A stretch of 64,000 bases of DNA from Clostridia bacterium (GCA_017467205.1 JAFTSQ010000005.1:62001-126000), one strand, 5' to 3'; numbered from the stretch's first letter, positions 16,203-26,008 are shown. The notes: generated from the sequence alone by a model not told the origin. Translations and numbers: made by a program.

Positions 16203-17347
16203 CCTTGGTCCTCCTCTCCATTATTTGCTTTTGTCTTTTTGGTAAACAGCCGCTTGATACCGTCAAAAGCACCCTCGCGGAATACTACCTTATAAGACAT
16301 AAAGAAGGTTACTGCAATAACTGCAAAGTAAACGATACCGATTACGATATTTGCAACGGCGTCGTTCGTGAACTTGAAGTCCTTACGAACCTGGGTCATT
16401 CCCTTATCAACGAAGGTAATGAACAGGCAGGACGCTATCATCACGAGCGGATTAAAGGCAGCGAGCCACGCCGTCATAATAGCGGTAGAGCCCATATTGT
16501 CTGCCGAGGCGGTGCTGACGGTATGGTCGACCGCGCCGCCGATAAAAGCACCTACGAGTCCTGCGATAGCACCCGAGATAATCATCGTGCGGATAATGAC
16601 GCGGCGCACGTTGATACCGATGTACTTTGCGGTGTTGTTGCTTTCACCAACGACCGAGATTTCATATCCCTGCTTGCTATATTTGGTGTAGGCATACATT
16701 GCGCCTGCAAGAAGGAAGAATACGAGAATTATCAGAAGATATTTGTTGCCAAGCTCGGGAATATTTCCTCGGCTTATGGGGGTCAGAACGCCCGAACCCG
16801 TCTTAACCCAAATGGTAATAAAGGTTGCAACGAGGCCTGAGGCAATGTAGTTCATCATCAGCGTGAAGAGGGATTCGTTGGTGTTGAAGAACGCCTTGAA
16901 AATCGCGGGAATCAGAGCCCATACAGCGCCTGCTATAACACCTGCGATAAGTCCGAGAAGCATCACGACGAAGTCGGGAAGCTTACCACCGAGATAGAAC
17001 ATAACGGCAACGTCGGCAAGGCAGCCCATCAAAATCTGACCGTTACCGCCAAGGTTCCAGAACTTCATTTTGAATGCGGGAGAGAGTGCCAACGAAACGC
17101 CGAGAAGAATAGCGGTATCCTGCAAGAGCAGCCAGATACGGCGGGATGTGCCAACAGCGCCCGAGAAAAGCGAGCCGAAGAAGCCGAAGGGGTTACCGGA
17201 GGAAAAGAGCGAGCAGATAATGCCGCCTAAGAAAAGGCTGAGTAAAATCGTGCCTGCATAAAACGCCGCTTTTTTCTTCGTGCTGATAGTATCGCGCTTT
17301 ACAATGTGAAAGAGCGGTTCTTTTTTGCTGCGCTCGGTCTGCTTCAT
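16199..17347 (-). CDS. Nucleoside ABC importer, permease (NupP/YufP-type)
   Basis: 382 residues, second membrane subunit of the same importer. It has an N-terminal cytoplasmic stretch, then hydrophobic helices, and a VVGESNNTAKYIGINV coupling segment. Overlaps of 4 nt with both the ATPase gene upstream and the NupQ-type gene downstream show translational coupling. The two permeases should form a heterodimer. Confidence 0.88.
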   Translation of the reverse strand: MKQTERSKKEPLFHIVKRDTISTKKKAAFYAGTILLSLFLGGIICSLFSSGNPFGFFGSLFSGAVGTSRRIWLLLQDTAILLGVSLALSPAFKMKFWNLGGNGQILMGCLADVAVMFYLGGKLPDFVVMLLGLIAGVIAGAVWALIPAIFKAFFNTNESLFTLMMNYIASGLVATFITIWVKTGSGVLTPISRGNIPELGNKYLLIILVFFLLAGAMYAYTKYSKQGYEISVVGESNNTAKYIGINVRRVIIRTMIISGAIAGLVGAFIGGAVDHTVSTASADNMGSTAIMTAWLAAFNPLVMIASCLFITFVDKGMTQVRKDFKFTNDAVANIVIGIVYFAVIAVTFFMSYKVVFREGAFDGIKRLFTKKTKANNGEEDQG

Positions 17348-19050
17348 TTCTCAGCCACCTCCTTGTCCTTGTTGGATTTTACCATAAGAAGTCCTATTTC
17401 GTCCTTCTTTGCGGTGCGGGCATCCACGATGCCTGCTATACTGCCGCCGCTGACGACCATAATTCTGTCGCAAAGCGCAAGGAGCACGTCAAGGTCCTCG
17501 CCTACGAAAATAACGGCGACACCCGCCTGCTTTTGCTTTGTCAGAAGATTGTAGATGGTATAGGACGAGTTGATATCAAGACCTCTGACGGGGTAGGCAG
17601 CCATCAGGACGATGGGGGAAGAGGCAATCTCACGGCCGACGAGCACCTTTTGCACGTTACCGCCGGAAAGACGGCGGATAGGCGTGTGATCGACGTCGGG
17701 CGTTACGACCTCAAGCTCCGAAACAATCTCGTCCGCAAGGTCCTTCGGGCGCTTGCGGTCAAGGAACATCGAGCCGCCCTTGCGGTAGCTGCGGAGCATC
17801 ATATTATCGGTGATATCCATATTTCCGACAAGACCCATGCCGAGTCTGTCCTCGGGAACAAAGGAAAGTCTGACGCCGAGCTCGCGAATCTGAAGGGGAG
17901 TTTTATCTCTTAAGCTTGTCACGTCGTCCTCGTTAAAGAGTACCTTGCCGTCGTTTACGAGAGCGCGTATCTCGGCGTGACTCATACCCGAAAAATCAAC
18001 GGGCGTGCCGTCTTCGTAGTGGAACTTTCCTTCCTTGGCAAGCTCGACTACCTGCTCGAATGTCTTGTGATAGAAGGTGACGGGTAGATTCTTTTTCGGG
18101 CGGTTGAAGATAATCTCGCCGGACTCAAGCCGCTTAAGTCCCGCAATAGCCTCGAGCAGCTCGCGCTGCCCCGAGCCTGCAATACCTGCAATGCCGAGGA
18201 TTTCGCCCGAGCGAGCAGTGAAGGATATATCGTCAAGTATCTTAACACCGTCGGGGCTTGTCATATTAAGTCCGCGCACCAAAAGCCTGTCACAGACGTT
18301 TTCGGGCTCGGGGCGGTTGATATTCAGCTCTATCTTCTGACCGACCATCATCTCGGTCAGCTCCTGCTCGTTTGTGTCGACAGTATTCACCGTTGCAATA
18401 TGCTCGCCCTTGCGAAGAATTGCAACACGGTCGGAAATCTCCATTACCTCGTTGAGCTTATGGGTGATGATAACTATCGACTTTCCGTCCTCGCGCATTG
18501 CGCGGAGCACGTTGAAGAGCGTGCGAATCTCCTGAGGCGTCAGAACGGCAGTCGGCTCGTCGAGAATCAGAATATCCGCACCTCTGTAAAGCACCTTGAT
18601 GATTTCAACCGTCTGCTTCTCCGACACCGACATTTCGTGGATTTTCTTATCGGGATCTATATGGAAACCGTACTTCTCGCACATAGCGAGAATACGGGAT
18701 TTTGCTTCTCTCAAATTGTATTTGCCGTCATCGACGCCGAGGACGATGTTTTCAACGGCAGAAAAAACGTCAATCAGCTTAAAGTGCTGATGAATCATAC
18801 CTATTTTATAGCGGAACGCGTCACGGGGAGAGGTTATGGTTGCCTCTTCTCCGTTAATGATAATTTTGCCGGAGTCGGGGTAATAGATGCCGGCAATCAT
18901 ATTCATAAGCGTGGTCTTACCGCAGCCGTTCTCGCCGAGAACGGAAAGGATTTCGCCTTTGCGGATATCCATCGTGACGTTGCTGTTAGCAACTATCTTA
19001 CCGAAGGTCTTCGTGATATTTTGAAGTTGGATAATGGGCTGTTTGTCCAC
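17344..19050 (-). CDS. Nucleoside ABC importer, double ATP-binding protein (NupO/YufO-type)
   Basis: 568 residues with two fused ABC domains. Domain 1 has the Walker A loop GENGCGKTT and Walker B ILILDEPTAVL. Domain 2 has a degenerate Walker A (GIAGSGQRE) and LSGGNVQK signature, as is normal for this subfamily, so only one composite site should be fully active. Domain 2 carries an extra stretch of roughly 55 residues (about 315-370) between its first strand and the VPEDRLGMG segment. The start is taken as GTG 19050 with GGGAGGAAG upstream; the frame is open 26 codons further but without a site. Confidence 0.88.
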   Translation of the reverse strand: MDKQPIIQLQNITKTFGKIVANSNVTMDIRKGEILSVLGENGCGKTTLMNMIAGIYYPDSGKIIINGEEATITSPRDAFRYKIGMIHQHFKLIDVFSAVENIVLGVDDGKYNLREAKSRILAMCEKYGFHIDPDKKIHEMSVSEKQTVEIIKVLYRGADILILDEPTAVLTPQEIRTLFNVLRAMREDGKSIVIITHKLNEVMEISDRVAILRKGEHIATVNTVDTNEQELTEMMVGQKIELNINRPEPENVCDRLLVRGLNMTSPDGVKILDDISFTARSGEILGIAGIAGSGQRELLEAIAGLKRLESGEIIFNRPKKNLPVTFYHKTFEQVVELAKEGKFHYEDGTPVDFSGMSHAEIRALVNDGKVLFNEDDVTSLRDKTPLQIRELGVRLSFVPEDRLGMGLVGNMDITDNMMLRSYRKGGSMFLDRKRPKDLADEIVSELEVVTPDVDHTPIRRLSGGNVQKVLVGREIASSPIVLMAAYPVRGLDINSSYTIYNLLTKQKQAGVAVIFVGEDLDVLLALCDRIMVVSGGSIAGIVDARTAKKDEIGLLMVKSNKDKEVAEK

Positions 19051-19141
19051 TTTACTTCCTCCCTGAAAGGATCTTTTTGCGAGAACAAGGACTGCATAAG
19101 GCGGAGCCGAAACTCCGCCATTATGCATTTTTAATTAAAAA

Positions 19142-20356
19142 TTATCCTTCAACAACGGATTCGCCGATGGTGATACCGTCGATGATGATGTCAAAGTAAG
19201 GAGCGGAACGGAATTCGCTCTCTGCGAAGTAGGTGATGCCGTTTTCGGTCTTGATTACGTTAGTGTCCTTCTCCCAGTTAGCGTCGGTATTAACGTCAGC
19301 CATATAGCTGGTGAGGTTTTCACCGTCAACGGTGAACTTGGAGCAATCAAATACCTTGAGAGAACCGTCAAGGAGCTTAGCCTTAACCTCGTCGAGCTTT
19401 GCCTGAGTGCCCTCAGCTGCAGCGTCGCCGAGAACGGTGATCTCAACGGAACCGGTTTCGATAGTGCCGGTGTAATCGGTATCGATGTCCTTGCCGTTGA
19501 TTACGCAGTCAAGCATATACTCGAAATAGGGAACCCAGTTGATTCTGGAAGCGATGATGAAGGTTTCGGTCTTGCCGGTGGTGCCGTTGTAAGCAACGTT
19601 GGGGATACCTGCGTTCTCGCAAGCGGTGGGAGCACCCATAGAGTCAGCGTGCTGAGAAATGAGAGTGCAGCCAGCATCGATAAGAGCCTCTGCGGTAGCC
19701 TTTTCAGCGGGCTCGTCGTACCAGGAGTTGGTGTAACGAACTTCCATAGTAGCGTTCGGAACAACAGAGCGAACGCCAAGGAACCAAGCGGTGTAACCGG
19801 AAATAACCTCTGCGTAGGGCCAAGCGCCTACGTAGCCGACCTTAGCCTCGGTATCGGTGATGTCCTCACCGTACATTTCGATAAGCTTAAGACCTGCAGC
19901 AACGCCTGCGAGGTATCTACCCTCGTAGATAGATGCGAATGCGTTTTGGAAGTTTGCAACGTTCTCGGTATGAGCCGTCGTACCGGTAGCGTGGCAGAAC
20001 TGAACGTTCGGGAACTCTTTAGCAGCCTGAAGCATATAGGATTCGTGGCCGAAGGAGTCAGCGAAGATTACATCGTAGCCCTCGTCTGCGAAGTTAGCTG
20101 CCTCATCATAGCACTCGGTACCCTCGGGGATATCGGTGATGATGGTGTAGTTCTCTTCTTTAAGGCCCTTGTTCTTACAAGCAGTCTTGAAGGCTTCGAT
20201 GAAGTTTTTGTCGTAGGTAGAGCTGGTGCCGTGCAAAGCTATCAGAGCCGCCTTGACCTCGCTGGGATCTTTGCCGTTGTCGCCACAGGAAGCGAACACT
20301 GCGCAGCAGCCGAGCATCATCACTACAACAAGCAGCAGGGAAAGGATTTTCTTCAT
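19142..20356 (-). CDS. BMP-family nucleoside-binding lipoprotein
   Basis: 404 residues. A lipoprotein signal peptide ends at FASC (Cys24). The mature part is a PnrA/TmpC/BmpA-type binding protein, a family that binds purine nucleosides, with the typical GVAAGLK and VGAWPYAEVISGYTAWFLG segments. Behind RBS AGGAGG, it opens the operon with the double ATPase and two permeases. The protein is tethered outside the membrane and hands its ligand to the permeases. Confidence 0.9.
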   Translation of the reverse strand: MKKILSLLLVVVMMLGCCAVFASCGDNGKDPSEVKAALIALHGTSSTYDKNFIEAFKTACKNKGLKEENYTIITDIPEGTECYDEAANFADEGYDVIFADSFGHESYMLQAAKEFPNVQFCHATGTTAHTENVANFQNAFASIYEGRYLAGVAAGLKLIEMYGEDITDTEAKVGYVGAWPYAEVISGYTAWFLGVRSVVPNATMEVRYTNSWYDEPAEKATAEALIDAGCTLISQHADSMGAPTACENAGIPNVAYNGTTGKTETFIIASRINWVPYFEYMLDCVINGKDIDTDYTGTIETGSVEITVLGDAAAEGTQAKLDEVKAKLLDGSLKVFDCSKFTVDGENLTSYMADVNTDANWEKDTNVIKTENGITYFAESEFRSAPYFDIIIDGITIGESVVEG

Positions 20357-20491
20357 TTTTGAGTTTCCTCCTAAAAAATTTTTGTTCGTCCACAGCTTGT
20401 GCCGTGAATCGTGTTTATCTATAAAAGCCGAAGCTTCTACAAACCAAAAATTAATTCCTTTTTTACAAAAAACGACATTCGCGACAGAAAT

Positions 20492-20520
20492 ATTCTAACA
20501 CACTTTTTTATACTTGTCAA
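20492..20520 (-). promoter_or_regulatory. Promoter of the nucleoside importer operon
   Basis: TTGACA at 20520-20515, 17 bp, TAGAAT at 20497-20492, giving a leader of about 130 nt. No purine or guanidine riboswitch was recognised in it. Confidence 0.75.
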
Positions 20521-20581
20521 TAAATTAGACATATTTTATATAATCTAATTTTTCGCGGCGCGCGGTGGGCGGAAATTCAGA

Positions 20582-20628
20582 GCGGAGATGCCGTTTGCAG
20601 CACCTCCGCCCTTGTCTTTTGTTTTTTG
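20582..20628 (+). terminator. Hairpin between the amino-sugar and importer operons
   Basis: GCGGAGATGCC pairs with GCACCTCCGC across a short loop. The T-rich stretch lies on the plus-strand side (TTTTGTTTTTT), so its polarity does not suit the minus-strand operon well. It may act in both directions weakly. Confidence 0.45.
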
Positions 20629-20632
20629 AGTG

Positions 20633-21598
20633 TTAAAGCTCCCAATCCTTGACGTCCTTCGTCCAGCTTCCGAAGGGTCTTGCGATAGCCTCGCTGACGT
20701 AGCAAACGCCCTTGCCAAGACGCATAATAGACGCAGGGCACTCCATCGAGATAGGACCGTAGAGCTCTATGCGGGAGATCATTCTCTGCCAGGAATCTCC
20801 GCCGGGATTGGCGAAATTGTGCACCTCGAAGCGCTCGCGGGCGTTGACAACGTCGCTAGGACCGATGGTTGCGGCTCTCGGGGGAACTGCCCACACGTCG
20901 CCGGATGCGCCCATCGGGCTGAAGAGGGAGTTTTCGCACACAGTGAGGGGAACCTGGGTGGTTAAGCGAGAGCCGAGCTTGCAGAACTCCTCGAGGCTGT
21001 CCGCGCGGAACTCGGGAGCACCGGGATCGATAAAGGCGGTGTGTCCCGGCCAGCCGGTAGCCGAATATATAACGTCTGCGCCGCCGTCGCCGACCTCCTC
21101 GATAATAGAGGAATAAACGCCGTCGCCCTTGTTTTCGTTGGTGAATACGTGCCAGTGATCAATCGAGGGACGAAGGTCCTCTCGGATTCTTCCGTAGAAG
21201 TGGTTGAGGAAGGAGAAGCCAAGGCCCGCACCGTAGGTGAGGGGAGCTACGTTTCCGTCCTCGTCTGCCCACTCGTCCATCGCGAATGCATCGACGTTGC
21301 GGCAGCTCACGTTATAGCGGTTTATCATCTCCGCAACTGCGGAATAGGCGGCAGGCCACTGGTTCGGGAAAATCATAGTGAGGTGACGGTCCATAACGTC
21401 ACTTAAATAAATGCGGTGGAAGATATCCTGCACCAAAAGGAGAGTGGGGTCGAGCACTATTCGGACGCTGTAACCGTTCTCGTTGGTGTACTCCATCTCC
21501 TCGCGCTTGATATTACGCACTCTGTCGAGCATCTCAACATCGCAAGAGGGAAGCCAGGGAGCAGGCTTGAAATTGAACTCGTAATTGTTTTTTGCCAT
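20633..21598 (-). CDS. Glucosamine-6-phosphate deaminase-like protein (NagB family)
   Basis: 321 residues, somewhat longer than the usual 240-270 of NagB. FAMDEWADEDG corresponds to the NagB FNMDEY active-site region, and GWPGHTAF to its GxGxxGHxAF. The enzyme or isomerase would act on a sugar phosphate in the cytoplasm. RBS AGGAGG precedes ATG 21598. It is the third gene after a NagA-type deacetylase and a propeller protein, which supports amino-sugar use. The extra length and divergence mean the substrate may differ from glucosamine 6-phosphate. Confidence 0.75.
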   Translation of the reverse strand: MAKNNYEFNFKPAPWLPSCDVEMLDRVRNIKREEMEYTNENGYSVRIVLDPTLLLVQDIFHRIYLSDVMDRHLTMIFPNQWPAAYSAVAEMINRYNVSCRNVDAFAMDEWADEDGNVAPLTYGAGLGFSFLNHFYGRIREDLRPSIDHWHVFTNENKGDGVYSSIIEEVGDGGADVIYSATGWPGHTAFIDPGAPEFRADSLEEFCKLGSRLTTQVPLTVCENSLFSPMGASGDVWAVPPRAATIGPSDVVNARERFEVHNFANPGGDSWQRMISRIELYGPISMECPASIMRLGKGVCYVSEAIARPFGSWTKDVKDWEL

Positions 21599-21619
21599 TG
21601 ATATATACCTCCTGAAAAA

Positions 21620-23623
21620 TTAAATTGAGTAGTAAAGAATCTGACCGAGGCGCTCGTCGCTACCGATAGCGAGGCGCTTGCCGTCGGGGCTTACAGCACA
21701 GGTAGAAAGGACAGAGCAGTGGTACGCGCCGTCGTCCGACGGAGCGGCGTAGGAAACGTGGCCGAGCCAACGAAGACCCTCCTCCTCGCAGTACGAGAAT
21801 ACCATACCCATATCGTCGTCGTGACCGCCGACGCCGTAAACCTTTTTACCGTCCGGAGTTGCAGAAAGAGCTCGCACGGGTCCGTTGTAAACCGCAGGGC
21901 CGAGGCTGAACACGCGCTCGCCGTCCACTACTGCAAGCATACCGTCCTTCGTGCCGACGACGGTCTTGTCACCCATAGCCACGGCGGCGGAGGGCACTGC
22001 CAGATACTGCCTGCCGGGATAGTGGGGAAGAGCCTTGATTTCGGGGAGTGCCGCCTTCTTCATCAGTCTTTCGTAAAGGGGAAGATTCTTTTCCTTTTCG
22101 TAAAGCTCAACTACCTCGCCGTTCACGGTGCGGAAGAGGAATTCCTTTTCGTTTCCGCAAACGCCGACGAGGGTGACCTCGTCCTCAAACGCAAGCGCTT
22201 TTATAGCAGAGTTTTCTACGTTGTCGGGAGCGAGGGCTCGCCAAAGGCGGCTCGGCTTGCAAGCCAAGGAATAGCCGACAGCCCAAGGATTCTTTTCTCC
22301 GAATTCCTCCTGCTCGAAGAACATATCCGCCATTTTCTCGTAGCGCTCGGAGCTTGGATTGACGTAATACTCGTCCTCCAAAAGCTCGTCGCCGAAGTTA
22401 TACATGTCCTTGCGGAATTCCTTAAGGTCTACCGCGGTGATGTCCGGACCGTCTGCGGCGTGGTTAGAGCCGGTTATGTACATTATGTCGCCGTCGCTTA
22501 TGCGAAGCTCGCTCGTCCAGCATCCCGAGCGCTCCTTCGTTCCGCAAATTCCCATCCATTCGGGCTTGCCGCCGCGCGCGATATCCCAGCGGAAGAGGGA
22601 GGATGGAAGTCCCTTTTCGCGAATTCCGCTGCTGCAGTTTCTGCCGAATACGACGTACCAGAGGACTCCCTCGTTATCAAACTCAAGCGCTATCGAGCCG
22701 TTGCGGGTTTCGCCGTTTACGTATCTGTCAAATCCGGGCATATAGTCGCCCATATCCTCAAAGGTGTCGGTATCGCTGTCGTAAGCCACGATATTGCGGC
22801 CGTAGTAGGCGAGCATATAAAGGCGGCCATCAGGGCCTATCGAGCCGTTGCTGAGGCACTTGAAGTCCCCACCCGTGTATTCGGGATAACTGCGGACGGG
22901 CAGGCGGTAGTTGAGATCTCTTACCTTGAGAGTATCAACGTCTATCTTATACATATATCCCGAGCGGGTAGCGCCGAGGATGTCACCGTTTTTGTCCTTG
23001 AGAAGCCGCCAGGCAAAGTTTTCCGCCATCTGACCGAAGTCGATAAGCTTGTGGGTGTTCAGGTCGTAGCGGTAGGCGTGACCGCGGAACATACCGGTAA
23101 AGAAGAGGGCGTTATGCCGCTCGTCGTACGCCGCACCGTAGATTGACTCGTGCGGCACGGGAATGCCGAGGTTTTCCGCTTTGCCGGTTTTGGAGTCGTA
23201 GATTATGATGTTAGAGCCCGCGTAGCCTTCCCAAATGTGATGGTAATATTGGAAGGGCATCCAGCTTGGGTGCAGGGGGCTTCTGTCGGTTGTGTGGGTG
23301 GTCATTATGAGCCGACCGTCGTTCATCTCGTAGATTGAGGTGTGGAATTTGCTTGCGCGTATCGCCTTGTCGGAGGGCATAATAACGTCCTCTGCCTTGA
23401 AGCACTCGACAGCCTCGTTGCTTTCAAAATCGTACTTGTAGAGGCGAACGTAGCCTGCGGTTGTAAGCTCGGTTGCAAGGGCAAAGTAGAGAGTACCGTC
23501 CTTCGTTACGCGAGCATCCCAAATAGCGTTGTGAATGCTGTCGAGGGGGAAGACGAACTGCTTAACGCCCTTTTGCGACATTACCTTATAGTCCTTGGGG
23601 GATGAGAGCAAAAAATTCTTCAT
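21620..23623 (-). CDS. Predicted cytoplasmic beta-propeller protein of unknown function
   Basis: 667 residues without signal peptide or membrane segment. The sequence is almost entirely short beta-strand units with kelch- or SMP-30-like turns (for example DGRLYMLAYYGRNIVAYD, TRSGYMYKID, SPDGKRLAIGSDERLG), and one helical insertion near 420-450. I do not recognise the family. It lies between a NagA-type and a NagB-like gene with gaps of about 20-50 nt and is surely co-transcribed with them. A lyase, epimerase or sugar-phosphate binding role in breakdown of an amino-sugar is possible but not shown. Confidence 0.7.
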   Translation of the reverse strand: MKNFLLSSPKDYKVMSQKGVKQFVFPLDSIHNAIWDARVTKDGTLYFALATELTTAGYVRLYKYDFESNEAVECFKAEDVIMPSDKAIRASKFHTSIYEMNDGRLIMTTHTTDRSPLHPSWMPFQYYHHIWEGYAGSNIIIYDSKTGKAENLGIPVPHESIYGAAYDERHNALFFTGMFRGHAYRYDLNTHKLIDFGQMAENFAWRLLKDKNGDILGATRSGYMYKIDVDTLKVRDLNYRLPVRSYPEYTGGDFKCLSNGSIGPDGRLYMLAYYGRNIVAYDSDTDTFEDMGDYMPGFDRYVNGETRNGSIALEFDNEGVLWYVVFGRNCSSGIREKGLPSSLFRWDIARGGKPEWMGICGTKERSGCWTSELRISDGDIMYITGSNHAADGPDITAVDLKEFRKDMYNFGDELLEDEYYVNPSSERYEKMADMFFEQEEFGEKNPWAVGYSLACKPSRLWRALAPDNVENSAIKALAFEDEVTLVGVCGNEKEFLFRTVNGEVVELYEKEKNLPLYERLMKKAALPEIKALPHYPGRQYLAVPSAAVAMGDKTVVGTKDGMLAVVDGERVFSLGPAVYNGPVRALSATPDGKKVYGVGGHDDDMGMVFSYCEEEGLRWLGHVSYAAPSDDGAYHCSVLSTCAVSPDGKRLAIGSDERLGQILYYSI

Positions 23624-23672
23624 AATTATTCTCCGTTCCTAATCTTTTAAGTGCTGTTTTTAGTGCGTTAAT

Positions 23673-24827
23673 TTAACACGGGGTATCCCCCTCGAGAATA
23701 ACGCGCTTTACGTTGACTGCGTCGTCAATCAAAATGAGGTTTGCCATCTTGCCGACCTCAAGGCTGCCGACTCGGTCGTCGATTCCGAGCATACGCGCAG
23801 GGTTTATGGATGCAAAGCGGATAGCGTGGCAAAGCCCGTAGCCCGTGTGCTTCATTATGTTGCGGCAGGCGTTGTCAAGGGTGAGATGGCTGCCCGCCAA
23901 GTGACCCTCGTAGTCGTAGTTGAGGTCAGGGCCGTAGGCTATTCCGTCGGCTTCGTTATTGGTGAAATTGCCGAGGAGCGGCATAGCGTCGGAAATGAGG
24001 ATTATGCGCTCGACGCCCTTGGTGCGAACGACCATCTTCAGCATATCGGGCGTTACGTGTATTCCGTTTTCGTCCGCGATGAGCTCGGCGTAAATATCCG
24101 GGTCGTAGAGGGTGAACTCGTCACAGCCCGCCCCAACAGTTCCTTGTGCCATACCGGGCGCTTTGCCGGAGTCTCCATGGTGGGTCTGGAGCTTAACGCC
24201 GTATTTTTTCACGCGGCGGCAGTCGTGGGCGGTTGCGTGAGAGTGACCCATAGCAAATATCACGTCGGGGTTTCTCTCCTTCACGTCCGCCATAAATTCA
24301 GCGATGCCCTCTCTTGCGGGGTCTATTGCATAGATGCGGGCAAGGTCGCGTACACCGTCAATCAGAGGCTCGTATTCCTCGCGCTTGATTTTATCGCCCC
24401 AAAGTATGTATTTCTGGTTGCTGCCCTCACCGTTCATATAGGGGCCTTCCATATAAAGTCCGCCTAAAATTCTGCCCGCGCCCGTGCGTGACGACTCGCG
24501 TATGCGCTTCGCGCCCTCGAGCATCCGCTCAAGCGTAAGATTGCAGTAAAACGCGGGGAGCACGGTGGTTTCGCCGTGGCGAAGAAAATGCTCGGCGGCA
24601 AGGGTCGGCTCGTCGCAGAAGAGGTGCTCGGTCGAGCCGTGGTTGTGGATGTCTATAAGACCCGGTGCGGTATAAAGCCCGCCCGCGTCGATAATCTCTG
24701 TACCCTCGGGGATATTTACCGCCGACGCCTCGCCTACCTGCGTTATTTTATCACCCTCCCAGGTAATAGCACCGTACCAGATAATTCCATCCTCCATAAC
24801 GAGCTTGGTGTTTATAATGGCTTTCAC
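23673..24827 (-). CDS. nagA: N-acetylglucosamine-6-phosphate deacetylase family protein
   Basis: 384 residues, the usual NagA length. The metal and catalytic residues are visible in order: HNHG at the N-terminal metal site, MEGPYM (Glu), MGHSHA (His), QTHHGDS (His), NGIHV (His) and ISDAM (Asp). The last is the general base. The start is GTG 24827 behind AAGGAAGG. It is the first gene of the amino-sugar operon and diverges from the AraC-type regulator. The substrate is probably N-acetylglucosamine 6-phosphate or a close relative. Confidence 0.88.
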   Translation of the reverse strand: MKAIINTKLVMEDGIIWYGAITWEGDKITQVGEASAVNIPEGTEIIDAGGLYTAPGLIDIHNHGSTEHLFCDEPTLAAEHFLRHGETTVLPAFYCNLTLERMLEGAKRIRESSRTGAGRILGGLYMEGPYMNGEGSNQKYILWGDKIKREEYEPLIDGVRDLARIYAIDPAREGIAEFMADVKERNPDVIFAMGHSHATAHDCRRVKKYGVKLQTHHGDSGKAPGMAQGTVGAGCDEFTLYDPDIYAELIADENGIHVTPDMLKMVVRTKGVERIILISDAMPLLGNFTNNEADGIAYGPDLNYDYEGHLAGSHLTLDNACRNIMKHTGYGLCHAIRFASINPARMLGIDDRVGSLEVGKMANLILIDDAVNVKRVILEGDTPC

Positions 24828-24875
24828 GAAAAGTCTACCTTCCTTTCGTTAATTTTGATGTAAATCAAGTTTTGG

Positions 24876-24903
24876 TTGACAATATAAAGCTTATGAGTAT
24901 AAT
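24876..24903 (+). promoter_or_regulatory. Promoter of the AraC-type regulator gene
   Basis: TTGACA (24876-24881), 16 bp, TATAAT (24898-24903). The divergent NagA gene starts at 24827, so the same short intergenic region must hold both promoters and the likely operator. Confidence 0.7.
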
Positions 24904-25008
24904 TAAATTATAAACCGTATTTTTTTATATTAAAATGCTATTTTCGCTATAAAAGATATGATTTCGGTCATATTGTGGAAAAAGAAGCAGGAAAAGAAGG
25001 AGATTGAG

Positions 25009-25860
25009 ATGGATATAAAACCACGTCAGGTGTATTCGCTCTTGTCGATAAGAAATCTTTATACGGTGTATCACGTGAGCTACTCGGGCGGCTTTTCCTT
25101 TTCCGGCGAGCGCCACAATTTCTGGGAGTTCAGCTATATAATCAACGGAAGCATAGGCTGCACGGCGGGGGATAACGTGTATATCTGCCACGCGGGTGAC
25201 GGTGTGCTCCACGCGCCGAATCAGTACCACACTATGTGGGTAAACGAGGACTCCGCCTGCGAAATCTTCACCATATCCTTCGACGGAACGGGAATGGAGC
25301 ATAGGCTCGAGCCGGGAAAATACCTCTTGAGTGATGAGGAGAAGCGCAGCGTCCACGGCATTATTGCGGAGGCAGAGCGGCTGATTGAGCGCGGCAGTGC
25401 CGTGGATTTTGACGAGCTGCCGAGCCCCTCGTCTGCCGATCAGATTGAGTATCAGATAATAAAAAGCCATCTTGAGCTTATCTGCCTCTCGCTTTTACGC
25501 AAGGGACGGCAGCTTCACGGCAAGCCGCTTTCCGACGCGGCATCGCTCTGCTATACGAAAATCACGGCGTACCTACGAGATAATATTGAAAAGAAGCTTG
25601 AGCTTGACGATATCTGCCGCGCGGTCTACGAATCTCCCGCAAAGGTCAAGACGGTCTTTCGTCGCTTCACAAACGGCGGCGTTATGAATTACTTTAATCA
25701 GATGCGCTGTGAGCACATTATGCGCCTGCTCTCCGAGGGCAACAGCGTCAAAAAGATTGCCGACATTATGCATTTTTCCTCGCCCTACTATCTATCCTAT
25801 TTCTTCAAGCGCGAAACCGGAATGACTCCGCAGGAATACAAGAAAAAGCTTCGCGGCTGA
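25009..25860 (+). CDS. AraC/XylS-family transcriptional regulator
   Basis: 283 residues. The N-terminal half is an AraC-type cupin sensor (ERHNFWEFSYIINGS, HAPNQYHTMW); the C-terminal about 95 residues hold the double helix-turn-helix, ending in FSSPYYLSYFFKRETGMTPQEYKK. ATG 25009 is used because AAGGAG lies 7 nt upstream; an earlier open start at 24958 has no site. Divergent placement suggests control of the NagA-propeller-NagB operon in response to an amino sugar. Confidence 0.88.
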   Translation: MDIKPRQVYSLLSIRNLYTVYHVSYSGGFSFSGERHNFWEFSYIINGSIGCTAGDNVYICHAGDGVLHAPNQYHTMWVNEDSACEIFTISFDGTGMEHRLEPGKYLLSDEEKRSVHGIIAEAERLIERGSAVDFDELPSPSSADQIEYQIIKSHLELICLSLLRKGRQLHGKPLSDAASLCYTKITAYLRDNIEKKLELDDICRAVYESPAKVKTVFRRFTNGGVMNYFNQMRCEHIMRLLSEGNSVKKIADIMHFSSPYYLSYFFKRETGMTPQEYKKKLRG

Positions 25861-25979
25861 CCGACGAGGCTTGTCCGTCGAAAGTGTGATGGCTTCTGCA
25901 AATATGCAGAAATATGTACGCTTTTGTTTGCAAAAAACGCCTTAATACAAAAAAGTAACACAATGGAAACAAAAAATAC

Positions 25980-26008
25980 TTGCATTTAATTGCAAAAAAT
26001 GATAGGAT
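25980..26008 (+). promoter_or_regulatory. Promoter of the UPF0316 gene
   Basis: TTGCAT (25980-25985), 17 bp, TAGGAT (26003-26008). Confidence 0.6.

Noticed and set aside
21719..23146. A 475-codon plus-strand frame opposite the beta-propeller gene
   Set aside because: Shadow of the propeller gene: no ribosome site, no domain, odd composition.
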